In this document: in pieces, positions 37,792 through 47,998 of the stretch
Numbering within the stretch: the stretch's first letter is position 1
Layout of the letters: the number at the start of each line of letters is the position of its first letter
NCBI RefSeq assembly: GCF_015751905.1
Contig: NZ_JADOUF010000001.1
Location: forward strand, 806,001 to 870,000
Source: Longispora fulva
GTDB lineage: Bacteria > Actinomycetota > Actinomycetes > Mycobacteriales > Micromonosporaceae
Length of the DNA stretch: 64,000 nucleotides
Reading direction: 5' to 3'
Notes under the pieces: model-generated
Database searches by the model: none
What the model was told of the DNA's origin: nothing
What the model saw: the letters and a program-made list of their open reading frames with translations, nothing else
Translations under genes and position numbers: made by a program

Positions 37792-37910
37792 TATTGCCGC
37801 CGCGGCCGTAGGGAACGCGTATGGACCACTGTTCCACCGCCTCACCAGGGGTTCTACTTCCTGACGCGGTCGAAGGACGACCGTGGTCGAGCAGGTTGTC
37901 GGGAGTCGTC

Positions 37911-38366
37911 GTGTGGGTCAGGTCGGGCGGGTGGGCCCGGGGGTCGGAGGAGACCCCGCTGGGCGTCAACATCGCCCTCGGTTCGGTCCTGCTCGTGGTG
38001 GCCGCCGTGGCGGCCGCCACGATCCCGGACTCGGAGCCGGTCGTCCGTTACGCCGTCCTGGTGCTCGCCGTGGCGGCGTTCGCCGCCTGGACGCGTGACG
38101 GGCTCGCGCTGGCCTTCGTGGCCGTGATCGGGTTCGCGATCTTCAACGGATTCCTGGTGAATCAGCCGGGAGAGCTCTCCTGGCATGGTTTGACCGATAT
38201 GTTGCGTCTGGGAGTGCTGGTGTTGGCATCGACGACGGGGCTGGCGGCGGGGGAGGCGTACCGACTGGTGCGCCGCCCGCACCGGCCCCGGCCATGGGTC
38301 AAGCCTCCGGTCGCTTCCGAGCTGCCCGGCAAGTCATTCAACGAAGAGGAGAAGCACGGTGCCTGA
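37911..38366 (+). CDS. DUF4118-like membrane protein at head of kdp operon
   Basis: 151 residues from GTG 37911, with GGGAG 5 bases upstream; an upstream ATG at 37821 is less likely. It has about four membrane helices (GVNIALGSVLLVVAAVAAAT, VRYAVLVLAVAAFAAW, LALAFVAVIGFAIFNGFLVN, RLGVLVLASTTGLAAG). The layout, including the NGFLVN turn, resembles the DUF4118 membrane module of KdpD. It overlaps the next small ORF and so sits in the kdp operon, possibly as a membrane partner of the sensor. Confidence 0.75.
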   Translation: MWVRSGGWARGSEETPLGVNIALGSVLLVVAAVAAATIPDSEPVVRYAVLVLAVAAFAAWTRDGLALAFVAVIGFAIFNGFLVNQPGELSWHGLTDMLRLGVLVLASTTGLAAGEAYRLVRRPHRPRPWVKPPVASELPGKSFNEEEKHGA

Positions 38367-38442
38367 TCTGGCGTACGTGGTGCTGACCGCGGTTGTGTTC
38401 GCGGTCCTGGCGCTGGTGGTCAGGGGCGTCGAGAAGCTATGA
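38359..38442 (+). CDS. 27-residue membrane peptide preceding kdpF
   Basis: GTG start overlapping the stop of the DUF4118-like gene, and stop overlapping the kdpF start. The peptide is one hydrophobic helix ([18 protein letters not shown]) ending RGVEKL. It resembles but is distinct from KdpF. It is probably a small accessory subunit; no function is assigned. Confidence 0.6.
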   Translation: MPDLAYVVLTAVVFAVLALVVRGVEKL

Positions 38443-38528
38443 GTGCTGTCAACCTCATCGGCCTGATCCTCGCTGTCGGGCTGGCCCTGTTCCTGGTGGC
38501 GGCCCTCTTGTTCCCGGAGCGCTTCTAA
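38439..38528 (+). CDS. kdpF: KdpF, small subunit of K+-transporting ATPase
   Basis: 29 residues: one membrane helix ending with the signature PERF, as in KdpF of other bacteria, where it stabilises the KdpABC complex. Start and stop overlap the flanking genes (ATGA before, TAATG after). Confidence 0.9.
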   Translation: MSAVNLIGLILAVGLALFLVAALLFPERF

Positions 38529-40189
38529 TGAACACGACCACGGCCGGCGTACTCTTCGTCGGCTCTCTGATCGCCGCCCTGGTGGTGTCCTACCGCTTCT
38601 TCGGTGACTACATGGTCCGCGCGCTCACCGGCACCAGGCACAGCAGGGCCGAGCGCGTCGTCTACAAGCTGATCGGCGCGGACCCGGCCGGGGAGCAGAC
38701 CTGGGGCGTCTACGCCCGCAGCGTGCTGGCCTTCTCGGCGCTGTCGGTGCTGTTCCTCTACGCCTTCCAGCGGGTGCAGGACAAGCTGTGGTTGGGCCTG
38801 GGCTTCCCGCCGGTCAAGGCCGACCAGGCCTGGAACACGGCGATCAGCTTCATGTCCAACACCAACTGGCAGTCCTACTCCGGTGAGTCCACGATGGGCC
38901 ACCTGGTGCAGATGTCGGGCCTGGCGGTGCAGAACTTCGTGTCCGCCGCCGTCGGCGTCGCGGTCGCCGTGGCACTGGTCCGTGGTTTCGCTCGCAGCAA
39001 GTCGGACACGCTGGGCAACTTCTGGGTCGACCTGACCCGGGTCTGCCTGCGGATCCTGCTGCCGGTCGCGGTGATCGGCGCGATCGTGTTCATCGCGGCC
39101 GGCACGATCCAGAATCTTTCATCGGGTACCGACGTCACGACGCTCGCCGGGGCGACCCAGCACGTCACGGGTGGCCCGGTGGCCAGCCAGGAAGTGATCA
39201 AGGAGTTCGGCACCAACGGCGGCGGCTTCTACAACGCCAACTCGGCGCACCCGTTCGAGAACCCGACGGCGTGGACGAACTGGCTGCAGATTTTCCTGAT
39301 CCTGTTCATTCCGTTCAGCCTGCCCCGGGTGTTCGGCCGGATGGTCGGAGACAAGCGTCAGGGCGTGGCGATCGCCGCCGTCATGGCGATCATCGCGATC
39401 GGCAGCGTGGTCGGTGTGATGGCTCTGGAGGCGCACCACCCGGGCACCGTCCCGCAGGCGGTCGGCTCGTCGATGGAGGGCCGCGAGACCCGGTTCGGGG
39501 TGGCCAACTCGGCGACCTTCGCGGCCGCCACGACCCTGACGTCGACGGGTGCCGTGGACTCCTTCCACGACTCCTACTCCGGGCTCGGCGGCGGCATCCT
39601 GATGCTGAACATGCAGCTCGGCGAGGTCGCGCCCGGCGGTACCGGCTCAGGGCTCTACGGCATGCTCGTGCTCGCCGTCCTGACCGTGTTCGTCGCGGGG
39701 CTGATGGTGGGGCGTACCCCCGAATATCTGGGGAAGAAGATCGGGGCCAGAGAGATCAAATTCGCCTCGTTGTACTTCCTGGTCACGCCCTGCATCGTGC
39801 TCGTCGGCACCGCGCTGGCCATGGCATCGCCCAACCAACGGGCGAGCATGCTCAACTCCGGGCCGCACGGCTTCTCCGAGGTGCTCTACGCGTTCAGCTC
39901 CGCCGCCAACAACAACGGCTCGGCGTTCGCGGGCATCTCGGTGAACACGACCTGGTACAACACGGCCCTGGGGCTGGCCATGGTCCTCGGCCGGCTGCTG
40001 CCGATCATCTTCGTGCTCGGCCTGGCCGGCTCGCTCGCGAAGCAGAAGCCCACCCCGGCCTCCGCGGGCACGCTGCCCACCCACCGGCCGCTGTTCGTCG
40101 GCATGGTCGTCGGCGTGACCGTCATCCTGGTCGCCCTGACCTTCTTCCCCGCCCTGGCGTTGGGCCCCATCGCCGAGGGGCTGCTCTAA
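38528..40189 (+). CDS. kdpA: KdpA, K+-binding channel-like subunit
   Basis: 553 residues, the usual KdpA length. About ten membrane helices with the four selectivity-loop regions, visible for example at [35 protein letters not shown] and [11 protein letters not shown]. KdpA selects K+ and passes it to KdpB. The start ATG shares one base with the kdpF stop. It is induced at low external K+ in characterised systems. Confidence 0.97.
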   Translation: MNTTTAGVLFVGSLIAALVVSYRFFGDYMVRALTGTRHSRAERVVYKLIGADPAGEQTWGVYARSVLAFSALSVLFLYAFQRVQDKLWLGLGFPPVKADQAWNTAISFMSNTNWQSYSGESTMGHLVQMSGLAVQNFVSAAVGVAVAVALVRGFARSKSDTLGNFWVDLTRVCLRILLPVAVIGAIVFIAAGTIQNLSSGTDVTTLAGATQHVTGGPVASQEVIKEFGTNGGGFYNANSAHPFENPTAWTNWLQIFLILFIPFSLPRVFGRMVGDKRQGVAIAAVMAIIAIGSVVGVMALEAHHPGTVPQAVGSSMEGRETRFGVANSATFAAATTLTSTGAVDSFHDSYSGLGGGILMLNMQLGEVAPGGTGSGLYGMLVLAVLTVFVAGLMVGRTPEYLGKKIGAREIKFASLYFLVTPCIVLVGTALAMASPNQRASMLNSGPHGFSEVLYAFSSAANNNGSAFAGISVNTTWYNTALGLAMVLGRLLPIIFVLGLAGSLAKQKPTPASAGTLPTHRPLFVGMVVGVTVILVALTFFPALALGPIAEGLL

Positions 40190-40191
40190 CC

Positions 40192-42333
40192 ATGACAAGG
40201 ACTCAGACACCCATGGCTGTCACCACGGCCCCGAACCCGACCCGGGTCTCCGGCGGCCTGCTCGACCCGAAGCAGCTCCTCCGCTCCCTGCCGGACGCCG
40301 CGCGCAAGCTCGACCCGCGCACCCTGTGGCGCAACCCGGTCATGCTCATCGTCGAGATCGGTTCGGTGTTCACCACCGTCCTGGCGATCACGAAGCCGAG
40401 CGTGTTCGCGTGGCTGATCACGATCTGGCTCTGGCTGACCGTCGTGTTCGCCAACCTGGCCGAGGCCGTCGCCGAGGGCCGGGGCAAGGCGCAGGCCGAC
40501 ACCCTGCGGCGGGCCAAGACCGACATGGTCGCCCGCCGACTGCCCGACTGGCCGGCGGCGCTCACCGAGGAGTCCGTCGCGGCGAACCTGCTCCAGCTCG
40601 GCGACTTCGTCGTCGTGGAGGCCGGGCAGGTCATCCCCGGCGACGGCGACGTCGTCGAGGGCATCGCCAGCGTCGACGAGTCGGCGATCACCGGCGAGTC
40701 CGCCCCGGTCATCCGGGAGTCCGGCGGCGACCGCAGCGCGGTCACCGGCGGCACGAAGGTGCTCTCCGACCGGATCGTCGTGAGGATCACCCAGAAGCCG
40801 GGGGAGAGCTTCATCGACCGGATGATCGCCCTGGTCGAGGGCGCGAGCCGGCAGAAGACCCCCAACGAGATCGCGCTGAACATCCTGCTGGCCTCGCTGA
40901 CAATCATCTTCCTGATGGCCGTGGCGACCATGCAGCCCCTCGCGATCTTCGCCAAGGCCGGCTCGCCGGCCCTGGACTCCGGCGTCATCGACGGCGACGG
41001 CGTCACCGGCATCGTGCTCGTCTCGCTGCTGGTCTGCCTGATCCCGACCACGATCGGCGCGCTGCTGTCCGCGATCGGCATCGCCGGCATGGACCGCCTG
41101 GTCCAGCGCAACGTGCTGGCGATGTCGGGTCGGGCCGTCGAGGCCGCGGGCGACGTCAACACGCTCCTGCTGGACAAGACCGGCACCATCACGCTGGGCA
41201 ATCGGCAGGCGAGCGACTTCGTACCCGTCTCCGGGGTCAGCCCGGAGGAGGTCGCCGACGCCGCTCAGCTGTCCAGCCTGGCTGACGAGACCCCGGAAGG
41301 ACGTTCCGTGGTGGTGCTCGCCAAGGAGCGCTACGGCCTGCGGGCCCGCGAGGAGGGCGTCATGACACATGCGACCTTCGTGGAGTTCACCGCCCAGACC
41401 CGGATGTCCGGGGTCGACCTGGCCGAGGACGCCGGAGTCCGGCAGATCCGCAAGGGAGCCGCCTCGGCGGTTATGAAGTGGGTCCGCGACAACGGCGGGC
41501 ACCCCACCGACGAGGTCGGCGCCGCCGTCGACGCGATCAGCGGCTCCGGGGGCACGCCACTGGTCGTGGCGGAACTGCGACCCGGTCAGCCCGCGCACAC
41601 CCTCGGCGTCATCCACCTCAAGGACGTGGTCAAGGCCGGGATGCGCGAACGGTTCGACGAGATGCGCCGGATGGGCATCCGGACCGTCATGATCACCGGC
41701 GACAACCCGTTGACCGCCAAGGCGATCGCGGACGAGGCCGGCGTGGACGACTTCCTCGCCGAAGCCACGCCGGAGGACAAGCTCGCCTACATCCGCAAGG
41801 AGCAGGAGGGTGGCCGGCTGGTCGCGATGACCGGCGACGGCACCAACGACGCCCCGGCCCTGGCCCAGGCGGACGTCGGCGTGGCCATGAACACCGGCAC
41901 CTCGGCCGCGAAGGAGGCCGGCAACATGGTCGACCTCGACTCCGACCCGACGAAGCTGATCGAGATCGTCGAGATCGGCAAACAGTTGCTGATCACCCGG
42001 GGCGCGTTGACGACATTCTCCATCGCCAACGACATCGCCAAGTACTTCGCGATCATCCCGGCCATGTTCGCCGCCGTGTACCCGGGGCTCGACGCCCTCA
42101 ACATCATGCGGCTGCACAGCCCGCTGTCGGCTATCCTGTCGGCCGTCATCTTCAACGCCCTCGTCATCGTCGCACTCATCCCGCTGGCGCTGCGCGGCGT
42201 GAAGTACCTCCCCGGTGGGGCCTCGAAGCTGCTCAGCCGCAACCTGCTCGTCTACGGGCTCGGCGGCATCGTGGCACCGTTCGTCGGCATCAAGCTCATC
42301 GACCTACTCGTTCAATTCATTCCGGGAATGTGA
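40192..42333 (+). CDS. kdpB: KdpB, P-type ATPase subunit
   Basis: 713 residues. Phosphorylated Asp328 lies in DKTGT. The actuator motif TGES (ITGESAPV) and the hinge [18 protein letters not shown] are intact, as is the [28 protein letters not shown] stretch in two parts. It hydrolyses ATP to drive K+ uptake through KdpA. It begins 2 bases after the kdpA stop; an ATG at 40213 is an alternative start. Confidence 0.97.
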   Translation: MTRTQTPMAVTTAPNPTRVSGGLLDPKQLLRSLPDAARKLDPRTLWRNPVMLIVEIGSVFTTVLAITKPSVFAWLITIWLWLTVVFANLAEAVAEGRGKAQADTLRRAKTDMVARRLPDWPAALTEESVAANLLQLGDFVVVEAGQVIPGDGDVVEGIASVDESAITGESAPVIRESGGDRSAVTGGTKVLSDRIVVRITQKPGESFIDRMIALVEGASRQKTPNEIALNILLASLTIIFLMAVATMQPLAIFAKAGSPALDSGVIDGDGVTGIVLVSLLVCLIPTTIGALLSAIGIAGMDRLVQRNVLAMSGRAVEAAGDVNTLLLDKTGTITLGNRQASDFVPVSGVSPEEVADAAQLSSLADETPEGRSVVVLAKERYGLRAREEGVMTHATFVEFTAQTRMSGVDLAEDAGVRQIRKGAASAVMKWVRDNGGHPTDEVGAAVDAISGSGGTPLVVAELRPGQPAHTLGVIHLKDVVKAGMRERFDEMRRMGIRTVMITGDNPLTAKAIADEAGVDDFLAEATPEDKLAYIRKEQEGGRLVAMTGDGTNDAPALAQADVGVAMNTGTSAAKEAGNMVDLDSDPTKLIEIVEIGKQLLITRGALTTFSIANDIAKYFAIIPAMFAAVYPGLDALNIMRLHSPLSAILSAVIFNALVIVALIPLALRGVKYLPGGASKLLSRNLLVYGLGGIVAPFVGIKLIDLLVQFIPGM

Positions 42334-42335
42334 CC

Positions 42336-43259
42336 ATGAGACTCCCTACCTGGATCTCCGCCCACGTGGCGGCACTGCGGGCCCTGCTGGTCTTCACGGT
42401 CCTGCTCGGCGTCGCATACCCGCTGGTGATCACCGGGATCGCCCAGATCCCCGGCCTCAAGGCCAAGGCGAACGGCTCGATCGTCGAGCGCGACGGCAAG
42501 CCGGTCGGCAGCTCGCTGATCGGACAGTCCTTCGAGGGCCGCAACGAGTACTTCCAGCCCCGGCCCTCGGCGGCGGGCAAAGGCTATGACCCGACGGCCA
42601 CCAGCGCCAGCAACCTCGGTCCCGAGAGCGTCGTGGACACCCTCGGCGATCCCGCCAAGGACCCGACCTCCGACGACGGCGACGGCGGCAAGCAGAGCCT
42701 GCTCACCCAGGTCTGCGCCCGCAGCAAGGCCGTCGGCGCGCTCGAGGGCGTCGACGGCGGCAGGCCGTTCTGCACCACCGCCGGCGTCGGCGCGGTGCTC
42801 GCGGTGTTCCGCACTGCGGGCCTCAACGGCGCGATCACCCGGGTCGTCAGCCTTAACGAGACCGCGACGGCCTACGACGCCACCACCAAGGCGGCGAAGA
42901 AGGACGACAGCGTCAAGCCCTTCGTCGACACCTACCAGGGCGTCAAGGTCGAGCTGGCGGAGTTCGGCAAGGACTACTCGAAGGGCATCGTCACCCCGGT
43001 CCGGGGCGACGCGGTGGCCACGGTCCCGGCCGACGCCGTGACCGCCAGCGGCAGCGGCCTCGACCCGCACATCACCCCCGGCTACGCGCGCCTCCAGGTC
43101 GCCAGGGTCGCGCACGCCCGGCGGATCACCCCCGCCACGCTCGCCACGCTCGTCGACGAGCACACCACCGGCCGTGCCCTGGGCTTCATGGGCGAGCCGG
43201 CGGTCAATGTGCTGGAGTTGAATCTGGCACTGGACGAGCAGTACCCGGTGAAGAACTAG
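42336..43259 (+). CDS. kdpC: KdpC, chaperone-like subunit (long form)
   Basis: 307 residues against about 190 in E. coli. It has one N-terminal membrane helix (LLVFTVLLGVAYPLVITGI), the conserved GSSLIGQSFEGRNEYFQPRPSA and the C-terminal DPHITPGYARLQVARVA. The extra length lies in a central insertion (about 100-210, with CARSKAVGALEGV and Lys-rich stretches), a feature I associate with actinobacterial KdpC. It stabilises nucleotide binding by KdpB. Confidence 0.95.
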   Translation: MRLPTWISAHVAALRALLVFTVLLGVAYPLVITGIAQIPGLKAKANGSIVERDGKPVGSSLIGQSFEGRNEYFQPRPSAAGKGYDPTATSASNLGPESVVDTLGDPAKDPTSDDGDGGKQSLLTQVCARSKAVGALEGVDGGRPFCTTAGVGAVLAVFRTAGLNGAITRVVSLNETATAYDATTKAAKKDDSVKPFVDTYQGVKVELAEFGKDYSKGIVTPVRGDAVATVPADAVTASGSGLDPHITPGYARLQVARVAHARRITPATLATLVDEHTTGRALGFMGEPAVNVLELNLALDEQYPVKN

Positions 43260-43278
43260 AAGGAAAGGGGGCGGCACC

Positions 43279-45822
43279 GTGACACGCGGCCAGCTACGCG
43301 TCTACCTCGGGGCCGCCCCCGGCGTGGGCAAGACGTACAAGATGCTCGAAGAAGGCCACCGTCGGCGGGAGCGCGGCACGGACGTGGTGATCGGCTACGT
43401 GGAGACCCACGGCCGGCCGCTCACCGCGGCGATGGCCGAAGGCCTGGAGGCGGTACCCCGCAAGGACATGACCTACCGGGGTGCCGCCTTCACCGAGATG
43501 AACCTCGACGCCGTCCTCGCCCGGGCGCCGCAGGTCGCGCTCGTCGACGAGATGGCGCACACCAACGTGCCCGGCTCCACGCACACCAAACGCTGGCAGG
43601 ACATCGCAGCCCTGCTCGACGCCGGCATCTCCGTGATCACCACGGTGAACATCCAGCACATCGAGTCCCTCAACGACGTGGTCGAACAGATCACCGGCAT
43701 CACGCAGCGCGAGACGATCCCCGACTCGATCGTCCGCGGCGCCGAACAGATCGAACTCGTCGACATGACCCCGGAGGCGCTGCGCCGCCGGATGGCGCAC
43801 GGCAACATCTACCAACCGGACAAGGTCGACGCGGCGCTGGGCAACTACTTCCGCCCCGGCAACCTCACCGCGCTGCGGGAACTGGCCCTGCTGTGGCTCG
43901 CGGACAAGGTCGACGACCAGCTGGAACGCTACCGGGCCGAACACGGCATCCAGTCCACCTGGGAGACCCGCGAACGCGTCGTGGTCGCGCTGACCGGCGG
44001 CCCCGAGGGCGAGACCCTCGTCCGCCGCGCCGGCCGGATCGCCGACCGGACCAAAGGCTCGGACCTCCTCGGCGTGCACGTCACCCGCAGCGACGGCCTG
44101 ACCGGCGCCGATCCGGCGCACCTGGCCCGGCAGCGGACCATGCTGGAGGACATCGGCGGCACCTACCACGAGGTCGTCGGCGACGACATCCCCACGGCGC
44201 TGCTGGACTTCGCACGCGGCGTCAACGCCACCCAACTCGTCCTCGGCGCGAGCCGGCGCGGCCGGTTCGCCCAGATCTTCTCCCCGGGCGTGGGCGTCAC
44301 AACAACGGCCGAGTCCGGCAGCATCGACGTGCACCTGGTCACGCACGAGGAGTCCAAACGCGGTCGGCTGCGGATCGCCGCCCGGGCAGGCGTGCCGACC
44401 CGGCGCCGGATCGCCGGCTACCTGCTGGCAGCCGTGGGTCTGCCCGTGATGACCCTCGGCCTCACCCTGGGGCGCGACCAGCTCAGCCTGCCCAGCGACA
44501 TCCTGCTGTTCCTCGCCGCCGTCGTCGGCATCGCCCTCGTCGGCGGCCTGTGGCCGGCCCTCGCGGCCGCGGTCGTCGCCTCGCTCCTGCTGAACTGGTT
44601 CTTCACCCCACCCATCCACCAGTGGACCATCTCCGACCGGGAGAACGTCCTCGCCCTCGTCGTGTTCCTGGTCGTCGCCGCGGCCGTCGCGGTGGCCGTC
44701 GAACTGGCCGCCCGCCGCACCGCCGAAGCCGCCCGGGCCCGCGCCGAGGCCCAGATCCTGTCCACCGTCGCCGGCGGCGTCCTGCGCGGCAACCGACCAC
44801 TGACCGCGCTCCTCGAACAGCTCCTCGAGGCGTTCACCCTGCGCAGCGTCACGCTCCTGGAGCGGCGCCCGGACACCCCCATCGGTCCCGACCGCCAGCG
44901 CGACCCCGACGCGTGGCGGATCGTCGCCACCGTCGGCGGGACGCCGTGCGCCACCCCGGCGGACGGGGACGTCGACGTCGTCGTCGACGACGACCTGTCC
45001 CTCGTGCTGTGCGGGCACACCCTCGCCGCGTCCGACCAGCGGATCGTGGAGGCCTTCGCCGCCCAGGCGGCCGTTGCGCTGCGCCAGGAACGGCTCGCCG
45101 AACAGGCCGCGGCGGCCGGGCCCCTGGCCGAGGTCGACCGGCTGCGCACCGCCCTGTTGCGCGCCGTCAGCCACGACCTGCGCACCCCGCTGGCGTCGGC
45201 GACGGCGGCGGTCAGCAGCCTGCGCAGCACCGAGGTGGAGTTCAGCCCGGAGGACAGAGCGGAGCTCCTCGCCACCGCCGACGAGTCGCTGGAACGCCTC
45301 GGCCGGCTGGTGGAGAACCTGCTCGACATGAGCCGCCTGCAGGCCGGGGCACTGGGCATGCATATCGAGGCCGTCAGCCCCGGCGAGATCATCGCCCGGT
45401 CCGTCGACGACCTGGGGGTGCGCTCCCTGGCCGTGGCCGTGCACCTCCCCGAGGACGTACCCGAGATGCGGGCGGATGCCACCCTCGTCGAACGCGTCCT
45501 GGTGAACCTGCTCGCCAACGCCCTGCGCTACAGCCCGCCGGACCGGCCACCGATGGTCACCGCCAGCGCCCACGCCGGCCAGGTGCAGATCCGGGTCATC
45601 GACCACGGGCCCGGCATCCCCGAGTCCGACCGCGACCGGGTGTTCCTGCCCTTCCAACGGTTCGGCGACCGCGACAACGCCACCGGCGTGGGCCTCGGCC
45701 TGGCCCTGTCGCGGGGGCTCGCCGAGGCCATGGGCGGCACGCTGACCCCCGAGACCACCCCCGGCGGCGGACTGACCATGACCCTGAGCCTGCCCGCCGT
45801 CACCTCCGAGGGACTCGCATGA
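43279..45822 (+). CDS. kdpD: KdpD sensor histidine kinase
   Basis: 847 residues, GTG start. The N-terminal KdpD domain has Walker A GAAPGVGKT (11-19) and LVDEMAHTNVPGS. A Usp-like domain (about 230-360) follows, then the DUF4118 four-helix membrane region (about 370-480), a GAF-like region, HisKA with phospho-His632 (AVSHDLRTPLAS) and HATPase with N-box NALRYSPP and GLGLALS. It senses low K+ or ionic status and phosphorylates KdpE. It overlaps kdpE by 4 bases. Confidence 0.96.
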   Translation: MTRGQLRVYLGAAPGVGKTYKMLEEGHRRRERGTDVVIGYVETHGRPLTAAMAEGLEAVPRKDMTYRGAAFTEMNLDAVLARAPQVALVDEMAHTNVPGSTHTKRWQDIAALLDAGISVITTVNIQHIESLNDVVEQITGITQRETIPDSIVRGAEQIELVDMTPEALRRRMAHGNIYQPDKVDAALGNYFRPGNLTALRELALLWLADKVDDQLERYRAEHGIQSTWETRERVVVALTGGPEGETLVRRAGRIADRTKGSDLLGVHVTRSDGLTGADPAHLARQRTMLEDIGGTYHEVVGDDIPTALLDFARGVNATQLVLGASRRGRFAQIFSPGVGVTTTAESGSIDVHLVTHEESKRGRLRIAARAGVPTRRRIAGYLLAAVGLPVMTLGLTLGRDQLSLPSDILLFLAAVVGIALVGGLWPALAAAVVASLLLNWFFTPPIHQWTISDRENVLALVVFLVVAAAVAVAVELAARRTAEAARARAEAQILSTVAGGVLRGNRPLTALLEQLLEAFTLRSVTLLERRPDTPIGPDRQRDPDAWRIVATVGGTPCATPADGDVDVVVDDDLSLVLCGHTLAASDQRIVEAFAAQAAVALRQERLAEQAAAAGPLAEVDRLRTALLRAVSHDLRTPLASATAAVSSLRSTEVEFSPEDRAELLATADESLERLGRLVENLLDMSRLQAGALGMHIEAVSPGEIIARSVDDLGVRSLAVAVHLPEDVPEMRADATLVERVLVNLLANALRYSPPDRPPMVTASAHAGQVQIRVIDHGPGIPESDRDRVFLPFQRFGDRDNATGVGLGLALSRGLAEAMGGTLTPETTPGGGLTMTLSLPAVTSEGLA

Positions 45823-46502
45823 CCCGCATCCTCATCGTCGACGACGAGCCGCAAATCCTCCGCGCGCTGCGGATCAACCTCACCGCCCGCCAACACGAGG
45901 TGCTCACCGCCTCCGACGGCGCCGAGGCGTTGCGCCTCGCGGCCTCCGACCGCCCGGACCTGCTCGTCCTCGACCTGGGATTGCCCGACATCGACGGCGT
46001 CGAGGTGATCCGCGGCCTGCGGACCTGGAGCCCGGTGCCGATCATCGTGCTGTCCGGCCGGGCCGGCAGCGTCGACAAGATCGAGGCACTCGACGCCGGC
46101 GCGGACGACTACCTCACCAAGCCGTTCAACATCGACGAACTCCTGGCCAGGGTCCGGGCGGTCAACCGCAGGCAGGCCGCTGCCGACGCCCCGACGAGCG
46201 CGCGGCTCGGCCGCTACACCATCGACCTCGCCCTGCACACGGTACGGGCCGACGACGGCACCGGCGACACCGTGCACCTGACCAGGACCGAGTGGCAACT
46301 GCTGGAACTGCTGGTGAGGAGCCCCGGCGCGCTGGTCACCCAGCGCCAGCTCCTCCAGGAGATTTGGGGACCGACGTACCGCAACGAGACCAACTACCTG
46401 CGCCAGTACATGGCCCAGCTGCGCCGCAAGCTCGAACCCGAGCCCGCCCGGCCCCGCCACCTGCTCACCGAACCGGGCATGGGCTACCGCTTCCGGCCGT
46501 AG
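45819..46502 (+). CDS. kdpE: KdpE response regulator
   Basis: 227 residues. The receiver domain has phospho-acceptor Asp52 (LVLDLGLPDIDG) and Lys in TKPFN. An OmpR/PhoB-type winged helix follows (LTRTEWQLLELLVRSPGALV, then NYLRQYMAQLRRKLE). It overlaps kdpD (ATGA) and activates kdpFABC in characterised systems. A second KdpE-like protein is encoded at 63000. Confidence 0.96.
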   Translation: MTRILIVDDEPQILRALRINLTARQHEVLTASDGAEALRLAASDRPDLLVLDLGLPDIDGVEVIRGLRTWSPVPIIVLSGRAGSVDKIEALDAGADDYLTKPFNIDELLARVRAVNRRQAAADAPTSARLGRYTIDLALHTVRADDGTGDTVHLTRTEWQLLELLVRSPGALVTQRQLLQEIWGPTYRNETNYLRQYMAQLRRKLEPEPARPRHLLTEPGMGYRFRP

Positions 46503-46666
46503 CGGCGCGTGTGACCGTGGTGGGCAACCCGGAATGCCTTGACCGGGGTACCGCAACCGCCTACCGTCCTCGTTCCCGTTGCCCCACGGTTCGGGCTCCT
46601 GGCCTCCGCCCGGTATGACTGACGCCGCGTCGCCTCCGCACATCGCCTGACCCCAGACACCCGAAA

Positions 46667-46692
46667 GGGCGGCCCTCAAGATGGGGCCGCCC
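46667..46692. terminator. 9-bp hairpin between kdpE and DUF397 gene
   Basis: GGGCGGCCC (46667-46675) pairs with GGGCCGCCC (46684-46692) over an 8-base loop in the convergent gap. It is probably bidirectional. Confidence 0.75.
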
Positions 46693-46713
46693 CGCGTCGT
46701 GGGGTGATAGACG

Positions 46714-46935
46714 TTATGAGCCGTTGAACTGCCCGGCCTGTACACCAGCGAGGAAGCCTGACCACTCGGCAGGGGCGAACCATGTGGGCGTGCCGTCCGC
46801 CCCTTCCTTGGAGTCGCGCAGACCGATCATGCCCGTCGCGGCGTCGCGGGCTACACACACGCAGTTCCCGCCGTTGTCAGCGCTGCGCCGTGACTTGCGC
46901 CAGACCCACCCATCGCCGAAGTCAACTGTGCTCAT
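46714..46935 (-). CDS. DUF397 domain protein
   Basis: 73 residues. The family signature is clear: WRKSRRSADNGGNCVCVA, GLRDSKEG, and FAPAEWSGFLAGV. DUF397 genes accompany XRE-DUF5753 regulators in actinomycetes, where the pair is proposed to act like a regulator/antagonist or toxin-antitoxin-like switch. Its start overlaps the regulator stop (ATGA). Confidence 0.92.
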   Translation of the reverse strand: MSTVDFGDGWVWRKSRRSADNGGNCVCVARDAATGMIGLRDSKEGADGTPTWFAPAEWSGFLAGVQAGQFNGS

Positions 46936-47780
46936 GTCAGTTCCTCTGCCCTTGCCTTGATCATGTCGAGGGATTGCACGTCCGACAGCGCCGCCTTGAT
47001 CAGGTGCGTGTACGCACGGTGATACGGTTCGACCTCCGTAGGGACATCCAAGTACAGGCTACCGGTCGGGTAGTCCATATACACCACGGCGAATTCCGGG
47101 GCGATTGCAAAGCTCAGGACCTGGAACTCGGTGTTCATCGAGGCATGTGCTCCATGACTGTCAGGTAGCACCTGGATCGTCACGTTCGGTCGCCGGGCCA
47201 TCTCGGCAACATGCTCCAACTGCTCTCGCATGACGTCTCGGCCACCGACGAGTACCCGAAGCGCCGACTCGCACAGCACGACCCAGTACTCAAACGGCTC
47301 GTCGCCGTCGAGTAGGAGGGTCCGGGCCATCCGCGCCTGAACATGCCGTTCGACATCCTCACGGATCAGACCACCGCTCAACACCGCCCTGGCGTACCGC
47401 TCGGTTTGCAGGTAGCCAGGTACGACCCGCAGCGCGAACTGCTGGACTGTCGAGGCATCACGTTCGAGCGCGACGAGATCCTCGAACCAGGTCGGGATGA
47501 TTCCCCGAAGCCCTTGACCTCCGCCTCGGCGACGTGAGGCTTTGACCAGTTCAAGTAGTTGACCGAGCCGGGGCTGTTTCTCTCCATACAACGTGAGCAG
47601 CTTTTCGGCAACAGGGATCGACATGGAGTTTGTCCCGTTCTCGTACCGGCTGAGCGACGTCTCGCCAATCCCTGCAGCCTCCTCGGCCTGTGCCTGCGTG
47701 AGGCCCGAACCACTGCGCAGACGCCGCAGTTCCGAAGCCAGGATTCGGCGGTACACGCTGGGGCTCTGGGGATTCGCCAT
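46932..47780 (-). CDS. XRE-family regulator with DUF5753 domain
   Basis: 282 residues from ATG 47780; GTG 47798 is an alternative but sits too close to its GGAGG. The HTH is at about 10-65 (LRRLRSGSGLTQAQAEEAAGIGETSLSRYENG across the helices). The DUF5753 domain at about 90-270 contains VPGYLQTERYARAVL and the DSHGAHASMN and MDYPTGSLYLD motifs. It is coupled to DUF397 and divergent from the operon at 47999. The near-perfect palindrome at 47831-47857 is its likely operator. Confidence 0.93.
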   Translation of the reverse strand: MANPQSPSVYRRILASELRRLRSGSGLTQAQAEEAAGIGETSLSRYENGTNSMSIPVAEKLLTLYGEKQPRLGQLLELVKASRRRGGGQGLRGIIPTWFEDLVALERDASTVQQFALRVVPGYLQTERYARAVLSGGLIREDVERHVQARMARTLLLDGDEPFEYWVVLCESALRVLVGGRDVMREQLEHVAEMARRPNVTIQVLPDSHGAHASMNTEFQVLSFAIAPEFAVVYMDYPTGSLYLDVPTEVEPYHRAYTHLIKAALSDVQSLDMIKARAEELT

Positions 47781-47830
47781 ATGCCTAGTTTCCGTGACGC
47801 CTCCCGTCTGCGGTAGGCAGGGTGCCAACC

Positions 47831-47857
47831 CCGTAATTCACTACTTGTGATTTACGG
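47831..47857. promoter_or_regulatory. Near-perfect palindromic operator in XRE/RiPP divergent region
   Basis: CCGTAATTCAC (47831-47841), spacer TACTT, GTGATTTACGG (47847-47857): ten of eleven positions are symmetric, and it is AT-rich against its surroundings. It lies between the XRE gene (-) and the three-gene operon leading to the graspetide genes (+). Confidence 0.65.
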
Positions 47858-47998
47858 TTTGAGGGTTACGCTGTCTGTGTGGCTCCCGTCACAGGCTGGA
47901 AGTGCCAGAAAATGGCAAAAAGAACGAACCGGGGCGGGCGGCTGGTTGGTCGCCGTACCCGCCCGCCCCGTTCATCTGAGCGACGAAGGGATCTCCAT

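Noticed and set aside
37698-37910. ydaO-type (c-di-AMP) riboswitch before kdp
   Set aside because: Such switches often precede potassium genes, but the conserved core elements were not found here or at 59421-59603.
39271-40191. Upstream extension of kdpB into kdpA
   Set aside because: The extension is Arg/Gly/His-rich shadow coding inside kdpA. KdpB homology starts near 40192.
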